A DNA stretch of 23,202 nucleotides from Citromicrobium sp. (GTDB lineage: Bacteria; Pseudomonadota; Alphaproteobacteria; Sphingomonadales; Sphingomonadaceae). This document shows, in pieces, positions 6,341 through 14,615 of the stretch. The stretch covers positions 1 through 23,202 of the forward strand of contig QFNA01000015.1 in the NCBI GenBank assembly GCA_003248395.1, written 5' to 3'. Position 1 is the first letter of the stretch; each line of letters opens with the position of its first letter. Below the pieces are notes generated by a model, which saw only the letters and a program-made list of their open reading frames with translations, did not search any database and was not told the DNA's origin. The position numbers were made by a program, and so were the translations under genes.

Positions 6341-8080
6341 ATGGCTGAAACGCAGACCCTTCACGCCCGATTTGCGGCGAAAATCGATGCCGTCCTGAAC
6401 GCTCTCGAGATGGAGGGGACGCTCCCGCCGGACACCGCGCGCGTCAATGTCGCTGTCGAGCCGCCGCGTGACGTTACACATGGCGACCTGTCCACAAATG
6501 CTGCGATGGTTCTGGCTAAACCGGCGCGGTCCAACCCGCGCGCGTTGGCGGATAAACTTGTCGAGCATCTCGATAATGATCCCGACATTGCCGAGGTGAG
6601 CATTGCCGGACCCGGCTTTATCAACATGCGTCTGGCCGAAAGTGCATGGCTGGAAGAGGCGCGTGCGATCGCCGAACTGGGGGCGGACTATGGGCGGTCG
6701 GCGATCGGCGGCGGAACGACCGTCAATGTCGAATACGTCTCGGCCAACCCCACCGGACCCATGCACATGGGTCATTGCCGGGGCGCAGTGGTCGGCGACG
6801 CGCTGGCAAGTTTGCTCGAATACTGCGGCCACCAGGTAACGCGCGAGTATTATGTCAACGATGCGGGCGGGCAGGTCGATGTTCTCGCGCGGTCGGTGCA
6901 TTTACGGTATCGCGAGGTTCTGGGGGAAGATGTCGGAGCCATTCCGGAGGGGCTTTACCCTGGCGACTATCTCGTGCCGGTCGGCCAGCAACTGGCAGAG
7001 GAATTCGGTGACCGCTTCGCTGCGGCGGAAGAAAATGCCTGGCTGCCGATTTTCCGCACGCGCGCGGTAGAAGCGATGCTCGAGATGATCCGGTCGGACC
7101 TCGCGCAACTCGGCATCGAACATGATATTTTTGCCTCGGAAGCAGAATTGCAGGATGCAGGAAAGCCGGCTGCAGCCGAAGCTTGGCTGCGCGAACACGG
7201 TTTCGTCTACGATGGCGTCCTCGAAGCACCAAAGGGCAAGGCCCCGCCAGAGGACTGGGAACCGGTCCAATTGCCGCTGTTCCGTTCGACCCGGTTCGGT
7301 GACGATCAGGACCGACCGATCAAGAAATCGAACGGCGCATGGACCTATTTCGGGGCCGATCTCGCCTACCACATGCAAAAGGCGGAAAGCGCCGACGAAC
7401 TGATCGATATCTGGGGTGCCGATCACGCTGGAACGGTGAAGCGGATCAAGGCGGCAGTGGCCGCCCTTTCCGAAGGGCAGGGCAAGTCGATCCCGTTCGA
7501 CATCAAGCTCGTCCAGATGGTCAATCTGATGCGCGACGGCGAGCCCGTCAAAATGTCGAAGCGTTCAGGCACCTTCGTAACGCTGGCCGAAGTGGTCGAG
7601 GAAGTTGGCAAGGATGTCGTGCGCTTCACCATGCTGACCCGCAAACCCGAAGCGCAGATGGAATTCGATTTCGCCAAAGTGGTCGAAGCGTCGAAGGACA
7701 ATCCGGTATTCTACCTGCAATATGCTCATGCGCGGATATGTTCGACCTTGCGCAAGGCCGGGGTTGCGCCCTCCGATGCCCAGCTGGAACTGCTCGGTGA
7801 GAACGAAATGTCTCTGCTCCGCGAGGCTTCACAGTTTCCTCGCATGGTCGAATCGGCTGCCAAGGCGCGCGAACCGCATCGCATTGCGTTTTTTCTCGGC
7901 GATCTGGCCGCGGCCTTCCACAGTTACTGGAACGCGGGTAACGATGATCCGGCAAAGCGGATTATTCAGGAAAGCAATCCTGCGCTCACGGCAGCACGGC
8001 TGTTCGTTGCGGCACAGGTTGGGCAGGTGATCCGCAATGGCCTCGGTATTCTCGGCGTCGAGGCGGTGGAGGAGATGTGA
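6341..8080 (+). CDS. argS: Arginyl-tRNA synthetase
   Basis: Class I aminoacyl-tRNA synthetase that charges tRNA-Arg. It is 579 aa, in the normal range. The N-terminal Add1 domain is followed by the signature SANPTGPMHMGHCRGA, with the HIGH-type box HMGH at residues 142-145. The KMSKS-type loop is KMSKRSG at 404-407, and GADHAGTVKRIKAA precedes it. An alpha-helical anticodon-binding (DALR) domain closes the protein (PVFYLQYAHARICSTLRKAG onward). It begins the long plus-strand series that continues through tatC. Its stop codon falls immediately before the start of the SPOR-domain gene. Confidence 0.97.
   Translation: MAETQTLHARFAAKIDAVLNALEMEGTLPPDTARVNVAVEPPRDVTHGDLSTNAAMVLAKPARSNPRALADKLVEHLDNDPDIAEVSIAGPGFINMRLAESAWLEEARAIAELGADYGRSAIGGGTTVNVEYVSANPTGPMHMGHCRGAVVGDALASLLEYCGHQVTREYYVNDAGGQVDVLARSVHLRYREVLGEDVGAIPEGLYPGDYLVPVGQQLAEEFGDRFAAAEENAWLPIFRTRAVEAMLEMIRSDLAQLGIEHDIFASEAELQDAGKPAAAEAWLREHGFVYDGVLEAPKGKAPPEDWEPVQLPLFRSTRFGDDQDRPIKKSNGAWTYFGADLAYHMQKAESADELIDIWGADHAGTVKRIKAAVAALSEGQGKSIPFDIKLVQMVNLMRDGEPVKMSKRSGTFVTLAEVVEEVGKDVVRFTMLTRKPEAQMEFDFAKVVEASKDNPVFYLQYAHARICSTLRKAGVAPSDAQLELLGENEMSLLREASQFPRMVESAAKAREPHRIAFFLGDLAAAFHSYWNAGNDDPAKRIIQESNPALTAARLFVAAQVGQVIRNGLGILGVEAVEEM
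8068..8074 (+). promoter_or_regulatory. Shine-Dalgarno that decides the SPOR-protein start
   Basis: GGAGGAG lies eight bases before the ATG at 8083 but only two bases before the GTG at 8077, so the ATG is the better start. The site is inside the last codons of argS. Confidence 0.65.
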
Positions 8081-8082
8081 GC

Positions 8083-8793
8083 ATGGCAGGGCGCTACGAA
8101 CTTTCCGAGGAATGGGAAGAAGAAAATCCTGCCCTGATCGAAAGTGACGAGCGTCTGCCTTGGCTTGAATCGGATGATGACGAAGAGGCGGAACAAGGAT
8201 TCGCGACATCGCGCATCATTATGCTTGGCGTGTTGTCGCTGGTCGTGATCGGGGGATTGGTCGCGGCGGTCTGGGCACTGATCGGCGCGACCAGTGACGA
8301 ACCGCCTGCCGATGGCAGCCTGATCGCCGCGCCGGACGAACCCTACAAGACCCGTCCCGAAAACGCGGGCGGCAAGACTTTTGTCGGCACAGGGGACACC
8401 AGCTTTGCCGTGGGGGAAGGCGAAACCCGCGAAGGGCAGCTTGCCGACAGGCCGACGCAGCCACCGGTCGTCGCTCAGCGCGATGAAATAGAGGGTCCGA
8501 GCATATCGACCACGCTGGACGATGAAAGCGAGGACGCCGCAACGTCGCCGCCTCAGCCAAGCGGACCTGCGGTGCAGGTCGGCGCTTTCCCCAAACGCGA
8601 GGATGCCGAAGCCGCCTGGGCTCGCCTGATCAGCCAGACCGAGGCATTGAGCGGGGTGCGTCACCGGATCGTCGAGGCCAATGTCGATATCGGGCGTGTC
8701 TATCGTCTTCAGGCCGTGACCGGAGATCGCGCATCGGCGACGCGGCTGTGCAACGCACTAAAGGCTGACGGCCTGCCCTGTTTCGTCAAATAG
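8083..8793 (+). CDS. SPOR-domain membrane protein
   Basis: A bitopic envelope protein of 236 aa. An acidic cytoplasmic N-terminus (about 44 residues, many Glu/Asp) is followed by one membrane segment at about residues 45-69. A low-complexity periplasmic linker rich in Pro, Asp and Glu runs to about 160. A C-terminal SPOR domain follows at about 161-236 (VQVGAFPKREDAEAAWARL ... VYRLQAVTGDRASATRLCNALK). SPOR domains bind glycan strands lacking stem peptides at the division septum, so a septal role is likely, in the manner of FtsN or DedD. Its position between argS and nagZ, a peptidoglycan-recycling glycosidase, fits. It is not clearly FtsN, so I give no gene symbol. Confidence 0.88.
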   Translation: MAGRYELSEEWEEENPALIESDERLPWLESDDDEEAEQGFATSRIIMLGVLSLVVIGGLVAAVWALIGATSDEPPADGSLIAAPDEPYKTRPENAGGKTFVGTGDTSFAVGEGETREGQLADRPTQPPVVAQRDEIEGPSISTTLDDESEDAATSPPQPSGPAVQVGAFPKREDAEAAWARLISQTEALSGVRHRIVEANVDIGRVYRLQAVTGDRASATRLCNALKADGLPCFVK

Positions 8794-8831
8794 TCGCAGG
8801 TTTACGGCGATTTCCACACTTCGGGATTGCA

Positions 8832-8853
8832 CGCCGCTTGCCTGAAAGCGGTG
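8832..8853 (+). other. Stem-loop between the SPOR gene and nagZ
   Basis: CCGCTT (8834-8839) pairs with AAGCGG (8846-8851) around a 6-base loop, and one G-U plus one C-G pair extend it outward to an 8-bp stem. No T-run follows, so it is not a standard intrinsic terminator. It lies 20 bases before the nagZ ATG and could act on mRNA processing or translation, or be neutral. The 80-base gap it sits in is the longest within the argS-scpB run. Confidence 0.35.
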
Positions 8854-8873
8854 GAAGCAGCAGTTTCCTTTCC

Positions 8874-9893
8874 ATGACACCGGCCATCTTCGGAATTGCG
8901 GGCCTCGAGCTGACCGCCGACGAACGCGATTTTTTCGCGGATTCAGATCCCGCCGGATATATCCTCTTTGCCCGCAACTGCGACAATCGCGAACAATTGC
9001 GTCGACTGACCGACGACCTGCGAACGATCCACGGGCGTGACCATCTGATTGTCTCGATAGATCAGGAAGGGGGCAGGGTGGCGCGCATGAAGCCGCCCGA
9101 ATGGCCGAGCTATCCGGCGGGCGAGTCCTTTGCCAGACTATACGAAATCGCACCCGCATCGGCGATAGAAGCTGCCCGAGTGAATGCCGAAGCCATGGCG
9201 CGCGAGCTTGCGCTGGTCGGGGTAAGCGTCGATTTCCATGCACCGTTCGACGTTCGCCGTGCGGAGACCGACGACGTAATCGGCGACCGGGCACTCGGTA
9301 GCGAGCCGATGCAGGTCGCCGCTCTGGGCAGGGCAGTCCTCGAAGGTATGACGGAAGGCGGGATCGTCGGCTGTCTCAAGCACATGCCTGGTCATGGACG
9401 TGCGACGGTCGACAGCCACAAGCAATTGCCGCAGGTCACTGCGAGTGCTGCCGACCTCGAAGTGGATATCGAGCCGTTCCGCAGCTTGTCATATCATCCG
9501 CTGGGCATGAGCGCGCACATCGTGTTTACGGCGTGGGATGCAGACAATCCGGCCACGCTGTCACCCATGGTGATCGAGGAGGTGATCCGCGGCGCGATCG
9601 GTTTCGACGGGCTCCTGCTCACCGATGATATCGACATGCAGGCGCTTGAAGGGACAATTCCCGAAAGGGCTGCCAAGGCGCTCGACGCGGGCTGCGACAT
9701 CGTTCTCAACTGTTGGGCCAAACTCGACGACATGCGCGATATTGCCGAAATCGCCCCCGCCATCAGAGAGGGAGCGAAAGACCGCCTCGCACGCGTGCAC
9801 GAGGCCATGAAGCCATTCCCTTCGGAAATCGACACGAGCGCGCTGCTGGCAAAGCGTGACGCCCTCTTGGCGCTTGCGGAGCAGCACGCTTGA
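8874..9893 (+). CDS. nagZ: Beta-N-acetylhexosaminidase, glycoside hydrolase family 3
   Basis: Removes N-acetylglucosamine from anhydro-muropeptides during cytoplasmic peptidoglycan recycling. It is 339 aa from the ATG at 8874, the length of single-domain NagZ enzymes. Visible family motifs are IDQEGGRVAR (62-71), KHMPGHG (169-175) followed by the DSH triad (180-182) carrying the flexible-loop Asp-His pair, and LLTDDIDM (248-255) containing the nucleophilic aspartate. No signal peptide is seen, as expected for NagZ. The in-frame TTG at 8838 would add a tail over a hairpin and is less likely. The stop overlaps the start of scpA (TTGA). Confidence 0.93.
   Translation: MTPAIFGIAGLELTADERDFFADSDPAGYILFARNCDNREQLRRLTDDLRTIHGRDHLIVSIDQEGGRVARMKPPEWPSYPAGESFARLYEIAPASAIEAARVNAEAMARELALVGVSVDFHAPFDVRRAETDDVIGDRALGSEPMQVAALGRAVLEGMTEGGIVGCLKHMPGHGRATVDSHKQLPQVTASAADLEVDIEPFRSLSYHPLGMSAHIVFTAWDADNPATLSPMVIEEVIRGAIGFDGLLLTDDIDMQALEGTIPERAAKALDAGCDIVLNCWAKLDDMRDIAEIAPAIREGAKDRLARVHEAMKPFPSEIDTSALLAKRDALLALAEQHA
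9878..9881 (+). promoter_or_regulatory. Shine-Dalgarno supporting the TTG start of scpA
   Basis: GGAG lies eight bases before the TTG at 9890. No ATG or GTG is available before the conserved LDGWEGPLDLLL segment of ScpA, so the TTG is the plausible start. Confidence 0.55.
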
Positions 9894-10690
9894 TAGACGG
9901 ATTGCTCTTCCAGGAAACACGCCCGGAAGACCAGGAGTGGGACGGGATCGCGGCTGAGCAAAAAGCCGATTCTGACGCGCTCTATCTCGAGCTCGATGGC
10001 TGGGAAGGCCCGCTCGACCTGCTGCTCGACCTCGCCCGGCGCCAGAAAGTCGACCTTCGCGAAATTTCGATCCTCGCACTGGTCGAACAGTACCTCGATT
10101 ACATTGAAGAAGCGGAAGCGCTGAAGCTGGAGCTGGCGGCCGACTATCTCGTCATGGCGGCGTGGCTGGCCTTTCTCAAATCGGCGATGTTGTTGCCGAA
10201 GGAAGAGCAGGAGGATCCGAGTCCGGAGGAACTCGCGCTGAAACTGCAATTGCGGCTTCAGCGACTGGGTGCGATGCGCGATGTCGCGGCGCGACTTATG
10301 GGCGGTGACAGGATTGGGCGCGACGTCTTTCTGCGCGGCAATCCGGAAGGTCTTGAAATTGCACGCAAGACCCTTTGGCGCAGTGACCAGTTTTCCCTGA
10401 TCGAAGCCTATGGGCGGGTCAAGGCGCGGACTGGGCCTGCAGTTCATATGGTGCGCGAGCGCCCTGTCATGACGCTGGATTCGGCGCTGGAGCGGGTCTC
10501 CAACATGCTTGGCGTTACGCTGGAATGGATGGAATTGCGCGATTTTCTGCCGCCGCATGCGGAGCCGAGGCTGCGAAGATCGGCGCTCGCATCCAGTTTT
10601 GTTGCGGCGCTCGAACTGGCTCGGCTTGGTAGGGCCGAGATTGCACAGGACAGCATATTCGGGCCGGTTCGGCTCAGGCGGGTATCGTGA
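9890..10690 (+). CDS. scpA: Segregation and condensation protein A (kleisin)
   Basis: Kleisin subunit of the SMC-ScpAB complex that organises and segregates the chromosome. It is 266 aa. After an acidic leader of about 30 residues comes the ScpA hallmark LELDGWEGPLDLLLDLARRQKVDL. Next is a helical region (ISILALVEQYLDYI, ADYLVMAAWLAFLKSAMLLP), which is the N-terminal SMC-binding part. A C-terminal winged-helix segment (SSFVAALELARLGRAEIAQDSIFGPV) closes it. The TTG start overlaps the nagZ stop, and the scpA stop overlaps the scpB start by four bases, so nagZ, scpA and scpB are probably translated in a coupled way. Confidence 0.93.
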   Translation: MIDGLLFQETRPEDQEWDGIAAEQKADSDALYLELDGWEGPLDLLLDLARRQKVDLREISILALVEQYLDYIEEAEALKLELAADYLVMAAWLAFLKSAMLLPKEEQEDPSPEELALKLQLRLQRLGAMRDVAARLMGGDRIGRDVFLRGNPEGLEIARKTLWRSDQFSLIEAYGRVKARTGPAVHMVRERPVMTLDSALERVSNMLGVTLEWMELRDFLPPHAEPRLRRSALASSFVAALELARLGRAEIAQDSIFGPVRLRRVS

Positions 10691-11283
10691 ATCCGCTCGA
10701 TCGCGCGCTCGAGGCAGCCTTGTTTGCCGCGGAAGAGCCGATGACGGCTGAGGCGCTTGCCGGTTTTCTTGGCGATGCTGATATCGCCGAAGTCCGGCAA
10801 GCGCTGGCCGAGCTTTCGGCCCATTACGAACCGCGCGGCATCCAGCTGGTGAAACGCGGAAATCGCTGGCATTTCGAAACGTCCCCCGACCTCGCTCATC
10901 TGTTGCGCAAGGAACGCGAACAGGTGCGCCGGTTGTCGCGCGCGGCTACCGAAGTCCTGGCCATCGTTGCCTATCACGAACCGGTCAGCCGAGCCGAGAT
11001 CGAGTCGATCCGCGGCGTACAGACCTCTGCCGGGACGCTCGACGTATTGATGGAATCCGGCTGGATCAGGATTGCCGGTCGCCGCGAGGTGCCGGGAAGG
11101 CCGACTATATATGCGACGACTCCGGAGTTTCTCGAACATTTCGGTCTGGCCAGTCGCCGCGACTTGCCGGGGCTTGCCGAATTGAAGGCAGCAGGCCTGC
11201 TCGACCCGGTCGATGACGTGTATGACTCGCTGATCGGCGATCCTGATGCAGATGCCGAAGATGCACAGGAAGCGGCGAGTTGA
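10687..11283 (+). CDS. scpB: Segregation and condensation protein B
   Basis: Partner of ScpA in the SMC condensin complex. It is 198 aa and made of two winged-helix domains. The first is LDRALEAALFAAEEPMTAEALAGFL; the second contains the highly conserved SRAATEVLAIVAYHEPVSRAEIESIRGV, then ESGWIRIAGRREVPGRP, and TPEFLEHFGL. The GTG start at 10687 overlaps the scpA stop (GTGA). The C-terminal tail after GLAELKAAGLL is short and acidic. A 59-base gap to tatA follows. Confidence 0.94.
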   Translation: MNPLDRALEAALFAAEEPMTAEALAGFLGDADIAEVRQALAELSAHYEPRGIQLVKRGNRWHFETSPDLAHLLRKEREQVRRLSRAATEVLAIVAYHEPVSRAEIESIRGVQTSAGTLDVLMESGWIRIAGRREVPGRPTIYATTPEFLEHFGLASRRDLPGLAELKAAGLLDPVDDVYDSLIGDPDADAEDAQEAAS

Positions 11284-11284
11284 C

Positions 11285-11313
11285 TGGCACTACGGCGGTT
11301 TAACCACTATAAT
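11285..11313 (+). promoter_or_regulatory. Possible promoter for tatABC
   Basis: A perfect TATAAT (11308-11313) lies 29 bases before the tatA ATG, in the only sizeable gap between scpB and tatC. The hexamer 17 bases upstream is TGGCAC (11285-11290), a poor -35; TTGACT at 11280-11285 is better but 22 bases away. TTAACC (11300-11305) next to it resembles a CtrA half-site. This could let tatABC be expressed independently of the upstream genes. Confidence 0.4.
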
Positions 11314-11342
11314 GGGCGGACATTCGCAGAAAAGGTCATCCC

Positions 11343-11573
11343 ATGTCGCTCGGTCCCTGGCAGCTCATTATCATCGCACTCGTTGTCCTCGTCCTGTTCG
11401 GTCGCGGTCGAATCTCTGAAATGATGGGGGATTTCGGCAAGGGCATCAAAAGCTTCAAGCAGGGCATGAACGAGGATGAAAACCAGCCTGCAAAGCGCAT
11501 CGAACACGAGGCAAAGCCTGCGAGCGAAGGCCTCCGCGAAGATCAGGTCAAGACACCGACCGACACTAAGTAA
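11343..11573 (+). CDS. tatA: Sec-independent protein translocase subunit TatA
   Basis: Pore-forming subunit of the twin-arginine translocase, which exports folded proteins across the inner membrane. It is 76 aa. One short membrane helix (WQLIIIALVVLVLFG, about residues 6-20) is followed by the FGRGR hinge and an amphipathic helix (ISEMMGDFGKGIKSFKQGM) with the conserved Phe-Gly pairs and Lys pattern. The charged C-terminal tail is typical. The AAAGGT ribosome site is six bases before the ATG. It heads the tatABC group, 22 bases before tatB. Confidence 0.95.
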   Translation: MSLGPWQLIIIALVVLVLFGRGRISEMMGDFGKGIKSFKQGMNEDENQPAKRIEHEAKPASEGLREDQVKTPTDTK

Positions 11574-11595
11574 CCGCTGACGGGCGGACGCGCGT

Positions 11596-12051
11596 ATGTT
11601 CGATATCGGCGCCAGCGAGTTGTTGGTGATCGTCGTCGTGGCGATCCTGGTGATCGGCCCGAAGGACATGCCGCGCGCCATGCGCACGGCCGGTCGATGG
11701 ATCGGCAAGATGCGCAAGATGTCCGGACACGTGCGCGCTGGCATCGACGAGATGGTCCGCCAGGCCGAAATCGACGATATGGAAGAAAAATGGGCCAAGC
11801 GTAATCGCGAGATCATGGCCAAATACCCCACCGGCGACGAGCCTGCAGGCGGCGCCGCGGATCCGATTGCGGAGGATGAGATGAAGCCGTTGGGCTCAAG
11901 CTCCATTATCCCCGATCCGGATGCTGCGGCGGAAGCGGCGATCAAGCGCGCCGCGCCCGTAAAATCGCCCGAGCATGGCAGTGCCGATTCTGCCGAACCC
12001 GGATTGCCGCTCGACGATCCGCCCCCATCGCCAATCGACAGGGCGGATTGA
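11596..12051 (+). CDS. tatB: Sec-independent protein translocase subunit TatB
   Basis: Forms the twin-arginine signal receptor together with TatC. It is 151 aa. The N-terminus MFDIGASELLVIVVVAILVIGP is the TatB membrane helix, with the conserved Glu8 and Gly-Pro hinge. The amphipathic helix (KDMPRAMRTAGRWIGKMRKM) follows. The rest is a long charged and then Pro-rich tail, as is usual for alphaproteobacterial TatB. There is one base between its stop and the tatC start, so translation is likely coupled. Confidence 0.95.
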   Translation: MFDIGASELLVIVVVAILVIGPKDMPRAMRTAGRWIGKMRKMSGHVRAGIDEMVRQAEIDDMEEKWAKRNREIMAKYPTGDEPAGGAADPIAEDEMKPLGSSSIIPDPDAAAEAAIKRAAPVKSPEHGSADSAEPGLPLDDPPPSPIDRAD

Positions 12052-12052
12052 A

Positions 12053-12868
12053 ATGGCGTTCGAGCTTAAGGACATCGACGAAAGCCAGGCGCCCTTGCTC
12101 GATCACCTGATCGAGTTGCGGACCCGACTGGTCCGCTGCGTCGCTGCGCTCGTGCTGGCTTTCGGTGTCTGCCTCTATTTTGCCGACGACATCCTCGGCT
12201 TTCTCATCCAGCCGCTCAAGGATGCCTTTCCGGCGGGCGAGGGCCAGTTGATTTTCACCAAACTTTACGAAGTCTTTTTCGTAGAGTTAAAGGTCGCCCT
12301 GTTTGCCGGGTTCTGCATTGCCTTTCCCTATATCGCGAACCAGCTCTGGGCTTTCGTCGCTCCGGGTCTTTATGCGCGTGAGAAGCGTGCGTTTCTGCCG
12401 TTTCTCGTCGCGACTCCGTTCCTGTTCCTGTGCGGTGCGTCACTGGCATATTTTGTGGTGATGCCGACTGCATTCGAATGGTTCCTCGGCTTCGAAGGCA
12501 TGGCGGGGGGCCTGCAGATCCAGGCGCTGCCCACGGCGAACGAATATCTCGGCCTGGTGATGCAGTTTATCCTGGCTTTCGGGATGAGCTTCCTCCTCCC
12601 GGTGCTCTTGCTACTGCTGCACCGTGCAGGGATCGTCACGCGCGAGCAACTCGTGGGTGCGCGGCGCTATGTCATCGTCCTTGTGGTCGCGCTGGCTGCC
12701 GTGATCACGCCGCCGGATCCCGGATCGCAGCTCCTGCTGGCGATCCCCCTGCTTCTCCTGTTCGAAGGTTCGCTGATATTGATGCGCGTGTTCGACCGGC
12801 GCGACGCGCAGGCCAAGGTTGAGGCCGAAGCCGGAACCGACCCCAAACCCGATCAGTCGGCCTCGTAG
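12053..12868 (+). CDS. tatC: Sec-independent protein translocase subunit TatC
   Basis: Multi-spanning core of the twin-arginine translocase that binds the RR signal. It is 271 aa from the ATG at 12053. The cytoplasmic N-terminus carries the conserved DHLIELRTRL (Glu21). Six membrane segments can be placed at roughly 27-45, 76-100, 115-137, 165-187, 204-220 and 226-244. The first cytoplasmic loop has FVAPGLYAREKR, with the conserved Glu110 used for signal recognition. AAVITPPDPGSQLLLAIPL is the family's C-terminal signature. The acidic tail extends into the end of the convergent amidohydrolase gene by 16 bases. An in-frame start at 11975 lies inside tatB and is rejected. Confidence 0.96.
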   Translation: MAFELKDIDESQAPLLDHLIELRTRLVRCVAALVLAFGVCLYFADDILGFLIQPLKDAFPAGEGQLIFTKLYEVFFVELKVALFAGFCIAFPYIANQLWAFVAPGLYAREKRAFLPFLVATPFLFLCGASLAYFVVMPTAFEWFLGFEGMAGGLQIQALPTANEYLGLVMQFILAFGMSFLLPVLLLLLHRAGIVTREQLVGARRYVIVLVVALAAVITPPDPGSQLLLAIPLLLLFEGSLILMRVFDRRDAQAKVEAEAGTDPKPDQSAS

Positions 12869-14502
12869 ACCTTCTGTCCGCCGACCCAGGTTTCAAACAC
12901 GCGCGTGGCACGGATTTCATCTGGCGAAGCGAGCAACGGATCGCGATCGACAAGGATGAAGTCCGCGCGTTCGCCGGGGATCAGGCGACCGAACCGCCCT
13001 TCGGCAAAGCCGGCATAGGCCGCGTCGACCGTGAAGGCAGCGAACGCCTGCTCGCGATTGACGCGCTCGTTGGGCAGCCACCCGCCAAACGGCTGACCTG
13101 CCGCATCCATGCGCGTGATCGCTGCTGCGAACCCTGCGAAAGGGTCAGGCGTTTCGACCGGTGCGTCCGAACCGAAGGCAAGCTTGCCACCGACGCCGAG
13201 GATCGAATTCCACGCGTAAGCGCCATTCAGGCGATCTGGTCCGAGCCTCGCCTCGGCCATTTGCCGATCGCTCGTCTGGTGCAGCGGTTGCATGCTGGCG
13301 ATGATGCCGTGCTGCGAGAACCGGGGCAGGTCCGCCGGATCGACGATTTGCGCATGTTCTATCCGCCAGCGAAGGTCCTGCGGAAAGCTTTCCGCGATTT
13401 CGCTTACTGCGCTCAGCGCATCCTGGTTGGCCGCATCGCCGATAGCATGGATCGCCGGCTGGAAACCTGCCCGCGCAGCTCGCACGAGATTGTTGCGTAG
13501 CTGCGCCTGCGAAATCAACGGCAGACCGGTGTTACCCGGATCGTCGGCATAGGGGCGTTTGAGCCACGCGCCGCGGCTGCCGAGCGCACCGTCGAGGTAC
13601 ATCTTTACGCCATTCATCCTGAGCTTGTCGCCATACAGCCAGGGCGAAGGCTTTGCGCCGGCGATAAGCGTCATCTGGTCGGGCCCTGCGGCATAGGACA
13701 TGATCCGCAGGCTGAGCGCGCCTGCATCGCCCGCGCGGCGATAGGCCTGCCAGTCCTCGATCGTCGTGCCCATGTCGGCCGCTGCCGTGATCCCGTAGCG
13801 ATGAAAGATCTTTTGCGCTTCGATCAGTGCGAGGTCGCGTTCATTGGGGCGCGGGGCAGGGACGGCGCGCTCGATCAGCGCCCCGGCCGCATCGACGAAC
13901 ACGCCTGCCGGGGCCCCGCCATCAGCAAGGCGTTCAATGCGTCCGCCGTTCGGGTCCTTCGTATCGCTCCCGATCCCGGCGGCTTGCATGGCAAGCGTGT
14001 TCGCCCAGCCGGCATGTCCGTCGACACGCTGGAGATAGACCGGGCGATCCGAAACGGCGCTATCGAGTTCCGTTGCAGTCGGAAACCGACCCAGCCCCCA
14101 CTTTTCCTGATTCCACCCGCGCCCGAGAATCCATGGGCGAGAGGGATTTTCCGCGGCAAAACGCCGGATTTCGGCAAGCGCTTCCTGAAGGGAATTTGTC
14201 TGTGACAGATCGAGCGTAAGCGCGCCGAAGCCAACTCCCATCACATGGGCATGTGCATCGATGAAGCCGGGAAGCATGATTCGACCGCGACCGTTCTCGC
14301 GGAAATCGGTGTGCGGCTTGTCTTCACCTTCCTCGATCACTTCGAGGATCCGGCCGTCTTCATCAACCACCAGCGCCTCGAAGCGCAGGATGTCGCCATC
14401 GTCGTCGAGTGTGATTCCCGCGACGTTGTCGATCAGGACGTCGGCCAATGCAGGCGTCGCGATCGACGTGGCTAACAAGGCGGCAAGCAATTTCAATTTC
14501 AT
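12853..14502 (-). CDS. Exported amidohydrolase, YtcJ-like (Amidohydro_3 family)
   Basis: Metal-dependent hydrolase of 549 aa with a classical signal peptide (MKLKLLAALLATSIATPALA, cleavage expected after Ala20), so it is probably periplasmic. The fold signatures are LPGFIDAHAHVMG with metal ligands His84 and His86, a YLDGALGSRGAWL segment after Lys300, AIHAIGDAAN (His352), RIEHAQIV (His383) and LAFGSDAPVE (Asp446). These match the YtcJ/NfdA-type amidohydrolases, whose substrates range from N-substituted formamides to unknown amides. The substrate is not predictable here. The signal has no twin-arginine motif, so export is by Sec despite the neighbouring tat genes. It overlaps the tatC tail by 16 bases on the opposite strand and is divergent from the threonine ammonia-lyase gene. 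Confidence 0.88.
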   Translation of the reverse strand: MKLKLLAALLATSIATPALADVLIDNVAGITLDDDGDILRFEALVVDEDGRILEVIEEGEDKPHTDFRENGRGRIMLPGFIDAHAHVMGVGFGALTLDLSQTNSLQEALAEIRRFAAENPSRPWILGRGWNQEKWGLGRFPTATELDSAVSDRPVYLQRVDGHAGWANTLAMQAAGIGSDTKDPNGGRIERLADGGAPAGVFVDAAGALIERAVPAPRPNERDLALIEAQKIFHRYGITAAADMGTTIEDWQAYRRAGDAGALSLRIMSYAAGPDQMTLIAGAKPSPWLYGDKLRMNGVKMYLDGALGSRGAWLKRPYADDPGNTGLPLISQAQLRNNLVRAARAGFQPAIHAIGDAANQDALSAVSEIAESFPQDLRWRIEHAQIVDPADLPRFSQHGIIASMQPLHQTSDRQMAEARLGPDRLNGAYAWNSILGVGGKLAFGSDAPVETPDPFAGFAAAITRMDAAGQPFGGWLPNERVNREQAFAAFTVDAAYAGFAEGRFGRLIPGERADFILVDRDPLLASPDEIRATRVFETWVGGQKVYEAD

Positions 14503-14615
14503 CGGATTGTCATTCCACGTTTTACGATGTGCGCGGTGCGATAAGCCATAGCTTCACCGAGGCAAACCCTTTCCGAGATTGCGTGGGTTGGCAGGGAGCC
14601 GTAGGGGCAGCGGCC

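Noticed and set aside
14503..14615. Divergent promoter pair between the amidohydrolase and threonine ammonia-lyase genes
   Set aside because: A promoter must lie here, but I could not pick -35 and -10 elements with any confidence; the only repeat seen was a five-base AACCC/GGGTT pair.
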